Assembly: GCA_902610585.1 (NCBI GenBank)
Contig: CACLWE010000004.1
Coordinates: 1 to 64,000, forward strand
Reading direction: 5' to 3'
Source: an uncultured Pelagibacteraceae bacterium
GTDB lineage: Bacteria > Pseudomonadota > Alphaproteobacteria > Pelagibacterales > AG-422-B15
Length of the DNA stretch: 64,000 nucleotides
The notes beneath the pieces are model-generated. The model did no database searches. It saw only the letters and a list, made by a program, of their open reading frames with translations, and was not told the DNA's origin. Below, piece after piece: positions 48,635-56,520 of this stretch. Both the position numbers and the translations under genes were made by a program. Position 1 is the first letter of the stretch, and every line of letters starts with the position of its first letter.

Positions 48635-49813
48635 TTAGGTAACACTGACTGAAATTGATTCGTCAGAAGATGAAATACCTGATTGGGTAAGAGTCATATA
48701 TCTTTTCATATGATAATCAATATTGCCAAATAATACTCCAATCATTGTTGCCCTTTTAAAATAGTGACTTACCATATATTCATCAACAACACCCATTCCG
48801 CCATGCAACTGAATAGCGCTTTCGCCTACAAATTTTATTGCTTTACCTATACGTGCTTTAGCAGCTGATACTGCTTTTCTTCTTTCATCTGAATTACTCA
48901 AATCCGCTGTCACTGCCATGTAAAGAATTGACTTAGCCTGTTCATACTCAATCATCATATCGACTAGACGGTGCTGTATAACCTGATTTTTAGCAATTGA
49001 TTGTCCGAATTGTTTTCGGTTTTTGCAATATTCAGTTGTAGAGTCTTTTAAAACTTGCAGTATACCAACTGCTTCAGAGCATGCAGCAATAGTGCTTATA
49101 TCTACAATTTCCTCAATGGCATCGTAAGCCATATTAACTTTTCCTAAAACATTATCTTTTGAAACTTTTAGATTCTCAATGATAACTTCAGAGGCTCTGT
49201 ATTCATCAATTGTTGGATAATTTTGCAGTGTAAGCCCCTCAGACTTTGTATCAACAATAAATAATGTAATTCCAGACTCAGATCTTTGCTCTCCTTCAGT
49301 TCTTGCAGAAATAATAAGGTGTGAAGCCATACCTGCTCCAAATACCACCGACTTAAAACCATTTAATACATAATCATCTCCGTTAAGTACAGCTGACGTT
49401 TTTACATCATTTAGATCAAATCTACTTTGCGGCTCAGCATATGCAAACGCACATCTAATATTTCCTGAGATTATTTCTGGTATAATCGAATTCTTTTGCT
49501 CCTCAGATCCAAGTTTTGATATCAATCCACCAGCTAATATTACAGTTGGTAAATATGGTTCAACAACCAGTCCTTTTCCAAACTGTTCCATCACAATCAT
49601 TAAATCAGCAGATTTTCCTCCAAGCCCTCCGTAAGCTTCATCAAATGGAACTCCTAGAAGACCAAGTTCAGCAAATTGTTTCCAATTTTCTTCTTTCCAT
49701 CCCTCTTCCGACTTGACTATATTACAACGAGTGTCCCAATCATAATTATCTCTTACAAAAGAAGTAACCATATTGTCGAGCAGGGTCTGTTCCTCGGTGT
49801 AATCAAAATTCAT
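48635..49813 (-). CDS. Acyl-CoA dehydrogenase family protein (short partner of pair 1)
   Basis: A 392-residue flavoprotein-family chain starting MNFDYTEEQTLLDNMVTSFV, with FGLLG-like GLLGVPFDEAYGGLGG and a middle FAYAEPQSRFD strand. The C-terminal AIQLHGGMGVVDEY segment is present, but the usual G-(T/S)-x-EI-x-R catalytic/FAD block near the C-terminus is not seen. That pattern is known from one subunit of heterotetrameric FadE-type enzymes, where the partner completes the active site. The longer neighbour at 49857-51059 is the likely partner. A near-perfect promoter with an overlapping dyad lies directly at its start, implying a leaderless or near-leaderless message. Confidence 0.88.
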   Translation of the reverse strand: MNFDYTEEQTLLDNMVTSFVRDNYDWDTRCNIVKSEEGWKEENWKQFAELGLLGVPFDEAYGGLGGKSADLMIVMEQFGKGLVVEPYLPTVILAGGLISKLGSEEQKNSIIPEIISGNIRCAFAYAEPQSRFDLNDVKTSAVLNGDDYVLNGFKSVVFGAGMASHLIISARTEGEQRSESGITLFIVDTKSEGLTLQNYPTIDEYRASEVIIENLKVSKDNVLGKVNMAYDAIEEIVDISTIAACSEAVGILQVLKDSTTEYCKNRKQFGQSIAKNQVIQHRLVDMMIEYEQAKSILYMAVTADLSNSDERRKAVSAAKARIGKAIKFVGESAIQLHGGMGVVDEYMVSHYFKRATMIGVLFGNIDYHMKRYMTLTQSGISSSDESISVSVT

Positions 49814-49821
49814 AAAAAAGC

Positions 49822-49850
49822 GTTATAAGTTATGACAGTAACTATGTCAA
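49822..49850 (-). promoter_or_regulatory. Consensus promoter with overlapping dyad operator
   Basis: Minus strand: TTGACA, 17 bases, TATAAC, then eight bases to the ATG of the acyl-CoA dehydrogenase at 49813. The inverted repeat TGACA-N7-TGTCA (49833-49849) overlaps the -35 box and spacer, the place for a repressor. The predicted start leaves almost no leader. The regulator is unknown. Confidence 0.6.
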
Positions 49851-49856
49851 AAGGTA

Positions 49857-51059
49857 CTAAAGACCTAGGACCATTTTAGCTATGATATTTCTTTGAATTT
49901 CGTTAGATCCTCCATAAATGGATGCCTTACGAAAGTTAAAGTATGTTCCTGATAGATTAGTGGCATAGTCTGGACCGACATATTCATTGCTCAAAGTTGT
50001 GCCTAGGTGAGGATTTGCATAATATCCTACAGCTTCCATAGCCAACTCAGTAACAGCTTGCTGAATGTCTGTTCCCTTAATCTTTAAAAGAGAAGACTCT
50101 GGCCCAGGACCTTTACCTGCAGAGTCCTTTGCTAGTGTTCTTAATTCAGTGTATTCAAGTGCTGATAACTCTAATTCTGCAGCTGCTATTTTTGCTTTAA
50201 ATGCTGGATCTTGAATTAAAGGTTCACCATATGACATTTCAGAACTAGCAATCTGTTTTATTCTTTCAATTGCTTTTTTTGATCTAGCAACACCGGCGAT
50301 ACCTGATCTTTCATGTGCTAATAAAAATTTTGCATATGTCCAACCCATATTTTCTTGACCAATTAAATTTTCTACTGGGACTTTGACATTATCAAACCAA
50401 GTTTCATTCACCTCATGAGATCCATCCATAAGCTTGATAGGTCTAACTGTTACACCAGGAGTTTTCATATCAATCAAAAGAAATGAAATGCCTTGTTGAG
50501 GTTTTTCCGCATCTGGATTGGTTCTAACTAAACAAAAAATCCAATCTGCGTATTGTGCCATTGTAGTCCAAGTTTTTTGTCCATTTACGATGTAATGGTC
50601 ACCTTCTTTTACGGCACTTGTTTTTAATGAAGCAAGGTCTGAACCTGAGCCAGGCTCCGAGTAACCCTGACACCAAAAAACTTCACCACTTAAAATTCCA
50701 GGTAAGTGTTGCGCTTTTTGCTCTTCATTTCCAAATGTATAAATTACTGGACCAACCATATTTATTCCAAATGGCATAATATATTGACATTCAGCTTTTG
50801 CGCATTCTTGCTCGAAAATATATTTTTGTGTAGGGGTAAATTCTGCGCCACCATATTGCTTAGGCCAACTCGGTGCTGACCAACCATTGTGCTTCCCTAA
50901 AATCTTATGCCAAGCCGTAAGATCTTCTCTCGAGAGTTCTTTACCGAGTTTTCTTTTTGAATTGATTGAGTCTCTAAGCTCTTGTGGGTAATTTGCTTTA
51001 ATAAAATCCCTTATTTCACTTTGAAACTTTAAATCATCATTTGAAAACGCGGTGTCCAT
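49857..51059 (-). CDS. Acyl-CoA dehydrogenase family protein (long partner of pair 1)
   Basis: A 400-residue acyl-CoA dehydrogenase. It shows SWPKQYGGAEFTPTQKYIF, the flavin loop WCQGYSEPGSGSDLASLKT, NGQKTWTTMAQYADW and the C-terminal IYGGSNEIQRNIIAKMVLGL with the usual catalytic-glutamate region. The long insert DMKTPGVTVRPIKLMDGSHEVNETWF is typical of FadE26/FadE17-like proteins for bulky acyl-CoAs. Its own promoter (TTGAAA-17-TATATA) and an AGGAG site lie upstream. Paired with the shorter dehydrogenase that follows 43 bases later, it could form an alpha2beta2 enzyme. Confidence 0.92.
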   Translation of the reverse strand: MDTAFSNDDLKFQSEIRDFIKANYPQELRDSINSKRKLGKELSREDLTAWHKILGKHNGWSAPSWPKQYGGAEFTPTQKYIFEQECAKAECQYIMPFGINMVGPVIYTFGNEEQKAQHLPGILSGEVFWCQGYSEPGSGSDLASLKTSAVKEGDHYIVNGQKTWTTMAQYADWIFCLVRTNPDAEKPQQGISFLLIDMKTPGVTVRPIKLMDGSHEVNETWFDNVKVPVENLIGQENMGWTYAKFLLAHERSGIAGVARSKKAIERIKQIASSEMSYGEPLIQDPAFKAKIAAAELELSALEYTELRTLAKDSAGKGPGPESSLLKIKGTDIQQAVTELAMEAVGYYANPHLGTTLSNEYVGPDYATNLSGTYFNFRKASIYGGSNEIQRNIIAKMVLGL

Positions 51060-51085
51060 AGAATCTCCTAAAAATATTTATAAAA

Positions 51086-51114
51086 TATATAATGTCTAAA
51101 AATTGAGTTTTCAA
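51086..51114 (-). promoter_or_regulatory. Sigma70-type promoter for the long acyl-CoA dehydrogenase
   Basis: The minus strand carries TTGAAA, 17 bases, TATATA in the gap before 51059. It predicts a leader of about 20 bases that keeps the AGGAG ribosome-binding site. Assigned by consensus and position. Confidence 0.55.
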
Positions 51115-51121
51115 CAAACTT

Positions 51122-51646
51122 TTAGGCGCTTTTTGGCCTAAAATTTGTATATTTTTCAGCCAAACGATAGGCTCCAAATGCAGCTATTCCATAAATTGCA
51201 CTTGATAATATGGTATTCTGCAAAAATGGCAGGGCCATTATATAGCATTTTATTAAACCGTTAAAATCCAACGCGTACATTCCGGAGCCATACCATACCG
51301 CAAAATTAGTTATCAAGTAGAAAGACAGGACGCCTCCACTCATTCCAATAACACCATTCAAAATACTCAGCTTATTTTGAATAAATGTTCCAAATAATAC
51401 ACAAATACTAAGAGCAAAATAAACAACAAATATGCTTGAATGAAACCCAATAAATAAATCACTCAGTATCATTGCAGATAATGTAATAATATATGCGAAA
51501 ATCTTTTTGTCTAATACAGCTCCTGCAAAAAATCCCATAGCAAGAATTGGTGTAAAGTTTGGTGGATGGGGTAACAACCTGCTTAAAGCTAAAATTAAAA
51601 TAATTGAAATACCAAATAGTAAATTTTTATTTATTTTCATTTTCAT
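51122..51646 (-). CDS. DUF6580-like integral membrane protein, possible cobalamin transport partner
   Basis: A 174-residue protein with about five to six hydrophobic segments (residues 9-24, 33-50, 53-68, 70-87, 97-115, 140-160). It carries the conserved-looking LSRLLPHPPNFTPILAMGFFAG near the N-terminus, which matches my recollection of DUF6580. Small six-span proteins of this kind resemble S-components of ECF transporters in architecture. It lies 18 bases after the TonB receptor and under the same cobalamin riboswitch, so a role in B12 or corrinoid movement across the inner membrane is inferred. No ATPase or binding protein gene is adjacent. Confidence 0.7.
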   Translation of the reverse strand: MKMKINKNLLFGISIILILALSRLLPHPPNFTPILAMGFFAGAVLDKKIFAYIITLSAMILSDLFIGFHSSIFVVYFALSICVLFGTFIQNKLSILNGVIGMSGGVLSFYLITNFAVWYGSGMYALDFNGLIKCYIMALPFLQNTILSSAIYGIAAFGAYRLAEKYTNFRPKSA

Positions 51647-51664
51647 CCTTATATATCTAATAAA

Positions 51665-53887
51665 TTAAAATGTATATTTAAAATCAACAAAGAAATTTCT
51701 TTCTGGCAAAGGGTATACATTTGACAGTCCATAATGTGCATCGTCATGAAACGTGCTTGATATTGCAAAGTCATAAATTTTTTCATTTGTTAAATTATTT
51801 ATACCTATCTTATAGACGTAGGGCCCTTTATTTGAACTAAGCGATGTATTGATTAAATAATAATCTGGTATTTTAGGTTCGATATTCTCTTGATCATTAG
51901 AAACATACTTTTCATCATTATATTTAATTCCTAAATTAAAAGTCATATCGCTACGAAGTTTATTCACATAATTGATACTATAGGTTATTGGTGATACAAG
52001 AGGAACTGATTTACCCGCAAGACTATATGAAGTTCCACCACCCATTAAATTTTGCCATGTAGATGAGTTACTGCAATAAGTAGTGTTGTCATAATTACAA
52101 GTACCTGAGCCACCTGAGCCAGGTGTAAGGGTTCCAGATGTGAACTCAGCCTCCGTATAATTAAATGAACTCATTATTTTTTGCTTTTCATCAATCATGT
52201 AATCTAAATCAATGTTTATTCCTTGACGTTCAATAGGATCAAGATTTGTATTGACCGATTGATTATATTGAATTTCGTTTTTTGTATCCATATTATAATA
52301 ACTCGCATTAATATCTATTTGATCATTTTGATACAACAAGCCAATTTCTATTCCATCAGATTCTTGATCTTCTAAATGAAAATTTCCTGATGTTGTCGCC
52401 TTGATATGCTCATCAATATTTGGAATTCTAAAAGACTCAGAATAACTTCCATATATAGATAAATTCTTATTTACGCCTTTTTCTATTCCAATATTAAAAG
52501 CAGTGTTATTTCTATCATTATTATAAGTGTCGTGATCAGTTGCATCCCAAGAATTAACAAAACCCGCAACAGTTCGATACACTTCATCCCTCGCGCCTGT
52601 TTCAGATCTTTCATGTCTTGCCCCTAGCGACATAGCTAAATCTAATTCATTATAATATGTTGTGTTTTGGACATAAAAAGCTCTTGCTTTTAAATCAGCG
52701 TGATAATTCTGACCTAGCTGCTCGTCTTCTTTTCGATGTCTATTGGAATTATAAAAAGCGTGACCAATTTCAAAACCAAGATTTAAAATATTTGAATAAT
52801 CTTCCTCAACTTGTTTTGTTTCATATCTGAGATTAAACAAATTATTATCAGTTTCTGTTTTTAAGTATCTATCTCCATTGCTTGGCGTTTCATTGGTATT
52901 AGCGTTTGCAGCTAAAAACGCTTTATCAAGTCTGTCTTTATAACCCAAATTAACAAAAAACTTATTTAATTCATCTAGGGTGTACTCAACGTTTGCATTA
53001 ATACGCATATTTTCTGCTTCGGCGTAATCATCTCTTTGATTTGTGTTGCAGGTGTCGCCATTTGTAGCAAAAGACCCACCAATGTGTTTTGCTGTTCTAC
53101 TATCCTCATAACGGTTACAAAAGTGGTAATTATATACCTCACCTCCTTTAACACGAGGCCCGGGTAAATCTTGCTCTTTGAACGATAAAAAAAGATCCAG
53201 ATTTATAATCATATCTGTTATTTTATTTTTATAATTTACAATAAAGTTTTGGTTTTCATAGTCAGCTGCATCTCTGAAAGTATCGCTAGTAGCTGCAGAT
53301 GCAGAAAAAGATATAGCGCTATTTTCATCTATTTTAGATCCTGTATTAAAATCTATTTTTCTTGCATTGTAACTTCCTATGGATAAGTTAACAGTATCTT
53401 CAATAATATCATTTTTAGTTATAACGTTTATTGATCCCCCTACTGCACCCGAGCCGTATATCGTTGCAGCAGATCCACCTCTTACTATTTCAATTCTTTC
53501 GATTGATGTGATTGGTATATGCGAAAAACTTATATTTGCCATATCAATTTCGTTTAATCTATTGCCATTTACTAAAATAAGTACGTTTGACTTTGACGCT
53601 TCACCAAAGCCCCTCATGTCAATTGAAGAATTTGTTCCTTCAACACCGTCATAAAGCCTTCTAATCTCTACACCAGAATACATTTCTAATATCTGAGGCA
53701 AATTTTTATTATAGTTCTCTCTAAGTATTGTCTCATCAATTATCGAAATATTTGAACCAGCTAGTCCTGATGACAACCTAGTATATTGTTCATTGTTTGG
53801 CTTAATTAGTATTTCAGGAAGATCCGCAAAAGCTGAAAATACCGATAATAAGTAAGTTATTAATAACGCGGATAATTTTTTAATCAT
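51665..53887 (-). CDS. TonB-dependent outer-membrane receptor, BtuB-like (cobalamin/corrinoid)
   Basis: The track start at 53920 lacks a ribosome-binding site. The ATG at 53885-53887 has GGAG nine bases upstream and opens a clean signal peptide (MIKKLSALLITYLLSVFSAF). The 740-residue mature protein has a plug domain (LPQILEMYSGVEIRRLYDG, IDMRGFGEA, IERIEIVRGGSAATIYGSGA) and a 22-strand-type barrel. It ends in phenylalanine (NFFVDFKYTF), as needed for BAM insertion. Specificity for cobalamin is inferred from the upstream riboswitch, not from the barrel sequence. Energy would come from TonB-ExbBD encoded elsewhere. Confidence 0.92.
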   Translation of the reverse strand: MIKKLSALLITYLLSVFSAFADLPEILIKPNNEQYTRLSSGLAGSNISIIDETILRENYNKNLPQILEMYSGVEIRRLYDGVEGTNSSIDMRGFGEASKSNVLILVNGNRLNEIDMANISFSHIPITSIERIEIVRGGSAATIYGSGAVGGSINVITKNDIIEDTVNLSIGSYNARKIDFNTGSKIDENSAISFSASAATSDTFRDAADYENQNFIVNYKNKITDMIINLDLFLSFKEQDLPGPRVKGGEVYNYHFCNRYEDSRTAKHIGGSFATNGDTCNTNQRDDYAEAENMRINANVEYTLDELNKFFVNLGYKDRLDKAFLAANANTNETPSNGDRYLKTETDNNLFNLRYETKQVEEDYSNILNLGFEIGHAFYNSNRHRKEDEQLGQNYHADLKARAFYVQNTTYYNELDLAMSLGARHERSETGARDEVYRTVAGFVNSWDATDHDTYNNDRNNTAFNIGIEKGVNKNLSIYGSYSESFRIPNIDEHIKATTSGNFHLEDQESDGIEIGLLYQNDQIDINASYYNMDTKNEIQYNQSVNTNLDPIERQGINIDLDYMIDEKQKIMSSFNYTEAEFTSGTLTPGSGGSGTCNYDNTTYCSNSSTWQNLMGGGTSYSLAGKSVPLVSPITYSINYVNKLRSDMTFNLGIKYNDEKYVSNDQENIEPKIPDYYLINTSLSSNKGPYVYKIGINNLTNEKIYDFAISSTFHDDAHYGLSNVYPLPERNFFVDFKYTF

Positions 53888-53966
53888 AATTTGTCTCCAG
53901 TTTGAAGTCACCGCAAACAAATTTTGTCCAAATGATTATCCCGATCATCTGTGGATGACTATATCT

Positions 53967-54117
53967 TGTTGGTAGGTCTCCTGACTTCTATTTCAACATT
54001 TAAATACACCTTCCCGAAAAATCAGTGGTATTCGTATTTAAACTCTTTAGTTACAGTTGCGGGTACAGTTGAAGCTTTAAACTTCATTCCCTGTTATTCA
54101 CTTTACGTGAACCAACA
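53967..54117 (-). promoter_or_regulatory. Cobalamin riboswitch aptamer
   Basis: The minus strand reads in order: P1 strand TGTTGGT, GGGAATGAAG, CTGTACCCGCAACTGTAA, TACCACTGATTTTTCGGGAAGG, the B12-box GTCAGGAGACCTACC and the closing P1 strand ACCAACA. These are the conserved blocks of the AdoCbl riboswitch family in the correct order, and the P1 arms are perfectly complementary. The expression platform at 53888-53966 contains AATTTGT and ACAAATT arms that bracket the ribosome-binding site, consistent with translational control of the TonB receptor. The platform is inference; the aptamer is clear. Confidence 0.93.
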
Positions 54118-54158
54118 TAAAAACTATTCTATATTTGAAATTACAAATCAAGTTAAAA

Positions 54159-55667
54159 ATGGATATTTTTGATAATCAGAAGCCTCTAACTTTTAATTTT
54201 CGTGAAGAATTGGACACACACATAATATCTCCCAATGGTTTTAGGGAGTATGATTTCCGTTGGCTTTATCCAGATGAAATCAATAAAAAAGGCCTAGAAA
54301 TATTTGGTTTTAGTCTTGGAAAATATATTTCCCAAAAAAAAGGAGGAGGATCTTCAATTGTTGTAGGTCATGATTATAGATCGTACAGCAGTGAGGTTAA
54401 ATATCACGTAGCAAAAGGACTTATAACAAGTGGGTTAAATGTCATTGACATAGGCTTAGCACTATCGCCAATGGTTTATTATGCGCAGCACTACTTGAAC
54501 ACTGATAGTCTTGCAATGATCACGGCGAGCCATAATGAAAATGGTTGGACTGGTATAAAATGTGGGATTGAAAAGTCACTTACGTTCGGTCCTGCTGAAG
54601 TAAAAGAAATAAAAGGCATTGTTGATAATTCAAATGATTTTAAGGCAGAAGAAAATGGAAATTATGAATTTAGGTCAAGTGTGCGCGAGATATACTTGGA
54701 GTATCTTAAAAGTAAACAAACAACAAATAGAAAGATGAAAGTTGTAATTGCTTGTGGCAATGGAACTGCTGGGGCATTCGCTCCTGAATTATTAAGAAGT
54801 CTTGGTTGTGAGGTGGTTGAGCTGCATTGTGATCTGGACTTTAATTTTCCAAATTATAATCCTAATCCAGAAGACTTAATTATGCTTAATGATCTGTCAA
54901 AAAATGTAAAAGAAAACGATGCGGATGTTGGATTTGCTTTTGACGGTGATGGCGATCGGTTGGGAGTTGTTGATGATAAAGGGAATGAAATATTTTCTGA
55001 TAAGATAGGTTTAATGTTAGCCGAATATTTGTCTGAGATACATGCTAACTCCAAGTTTGTTATTGATGTAAAATCGACTGGTTTATTTTTTAATAATGAA
55101 ATTTTGAAAAAAAATAATTGTACTGTTGATATGTGGAAGACTGGTCATTCACATATGAAAAGGCGAGTTAATGAAATAAGTGCTTTATGTGGTTTTGAAA
55201 AAAGTGGTCATTTTTTCATTAATAAACCTCTAGGACTGGGTTTTGATGATGGTTTGAGATCAGCTTCTATGATGATTGAATATTTAGATCACCATAAAGA
55301 TAAAAGTATGTCGGAACTATATTCAAAGTTGAATACTTCCTATCAATCTCCAACTATGGCGCCTTTCTGCAAGGATGAGGAAAAATATGCGGTCGTTGAT
55401 GAAATAACGGAAAAAATAATTCAAGACAAAAAAAATAAAACAAAAGTTACCGATTGTGAAATTGTTGAAACAAATACGGTAAATGGTATCAGATTTTGTT
55501 TATCCAATGGTTCATGGGGATTAATTAGAGCATCATCAAATAAGCCGTCTTTAGTTATAGTTATTGAGAGCCTTGTTTCAAATGAAGAAGTTGAAATGAT
55601 TTTTAAATACATTAACACACTTTTAAATGAAACTGGTAAAGTTGGAGAATTTGACCAAAAACTATGA
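54159..55667 (+). CDS. Phosphomannomutase/phosphoglucomutase
   Basis: An alpha-D-phosphohexomutase of the AlgC/PMM-PGM type. The ATG at 54159 is preferred to the upstream TTG, giving 502 residues. The four domains show their loops: phosphoserine TASHNENGWTGIK, metal site DGDGDRLG, sugar-specificity loop CGFEKSGHFF and the C-terminal phosphate-binding SNGSWGLIRASSNKPSLVI. Domain 1 has GFREYDFRWLYP and GHDYRSYS. It produces mannose or glucose 1-phosphate for surface polysaccharide. It is divergent from the cobalamin unit and its 3' end overlaps the TauE gene by six bases. Confidence 0.93.
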   Translation: MDIFDNQKPLTFNFREELDTHIISPNGFREYDFRWLYPDEINKKGLEIFGFSLGKYISQKKGGGSSIVVGHDYRSYSSEVKYHVAKGLITSGLNVIDIGLALSPMVYYAQHYLNTDSLAMITASHNENGWTGIKCGIEKSLTFGPAEVKEIKGIVDNSNDFKAEENGNYEFRSSVREIYLEYLKSKQTTNRKMKVVIACGNGTAGAFAPELLRSLGCEVVELHCDLDFNFPNYNPNPEDLIMLNDLSKNVKENDADVGFAFDGDGDRLGVVDDKGNEIFSDKIGLMLAEYLSEIHANSKFVIDVKSTGLFFNNEILKKNNCTVDMWKTGHSHMKRRVNEISALCGFEKSGHFFINKPLGLGFDDGLRSASMMIEYLDHHKDKSMSELYSKLNTSYQSPTMAPFCKDEEKYAVVDEITEKIIQDKKNKTKVTDCEIVETNTVNGIRFCLSNGSWGLIRASSNKPSLVIVIESLVSNEEVEMIFKYINTLLNETGKVGEFDQKL

Positions 55668-56513
55668 TGTTAGTGATGTCCATTCAATAAAGAAGCGAAT
55701 AGACATAAATAAAATAAATAAACCAAAAATAAAACTTAATTTACCTTTGGAAAGATAATGGGCAAATCTTACACCTAAAGGGGCGCCAATAATTGTCATG
55801 GGCGTTATTAAAATTAAACCTACTAAACTTACGTATCCAAAAGTAAGAGGTAAGGATACATTGTTTTGAATTCCCGCTATGATGAAACCAATTGTACCAG
55901 GAACAGCAATTATTGTTCCAATACCAGCAGCAGTTCCAATGGCACGGTGTATATCGAAGTTATAAAGTTTTAAGATGGGTATACTTATTGAGCCACCACC
56001 AACTCCTATTATTACGGATAAAAAACCAATTGTTGATCCATAGCCATGACCTTTTAAATTGTTTGGAAATTTATCTGCAAATCTCCATTCATCTTTCCAA
56101 AAGAAAAATTGAAGAGCAACAAAAAATAAAATTATAGAATAAATTAGTATTAGGCTGCTACCTTCAAGAAATGATACTGCTATCGAACCAAAAATCACTC
56201 CGATCAATAATGACAAAAAAATAAATTTTAAAAAATCTAAACTGACTGAACCTCTTCTGTGATGATTTATGGCTGATATAATTGAAATTGGTACAATATT
56301 TGCAAGAGAAGTTCCAACAGCTAAATGCATCCTTATGCTCTCATCTACTTCTGCCAGTGTGTAGATATAGTATAGAGCAGGTACAACAACTACACCTCCT
56401 CCAATTCCAAAAAGTCCTGCAATAAATCCAGCAAAAATACCAGTACTTACCAATAACATTACAGAAAATAACAAGTCGCCAGAGGCAACATTGCTAAATA
56501 TCGTTGTAAACAC
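55662..56513 (-). CDS. TauE/SafE-family sulfite or organosulfur exporter-type permease
   Basis: A 283-residue integral membrane protein with about eight hydrophobic helices and the two family repeats GIFAGFIAGLFGIGGGVVVVPAL and GSTIGFLSVIIGVGGGSISIPIL. The family exports or imports sulfite, sulfoacetate and related small anions; the direction and substrate here are unknown. It is the last gene of the minus-strand run rpoZ - acyl-CoA dehydrogenase pair 2 - tauE, starting eight bases after the dehydrogenase, and meets the mutase gene tail to tail. Confidence 0.9.
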   Translation of the reverse strand: MFTTIFSNVASGDLLFSVMLLVSTGIFAGFIAGLFGIGGGVVVVPALYYIYTLAEVDESIRMHLAVGTSLANIVPISIISAINHHRRGSVSLDFLKFIFLSLLIGVIFGSIAVSFLEGSSLILIYSIILFFVALQFFFWKDEWRFADKFPNNLKGHGYGSTIGFLSVIIGVGGGSISIPILKLYNFDIHRAIGTAAGIGTIIAVPGTIGFIIAGIQNNVSLPLTFGYVSLVGLILITPMTIIGAPLGVRFAHYLSKGKLSFIFGLFILFMSIRFFIEWTSLTS

Positions 56514-56520
56514 TTAGAGC

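Noticed and set aside
53951-54172. Plus-strand ORF of 73 residues.
   Set aside because: It is antisense to the cobalamin riboswitch, and its composition is explained by the conserved RNA.
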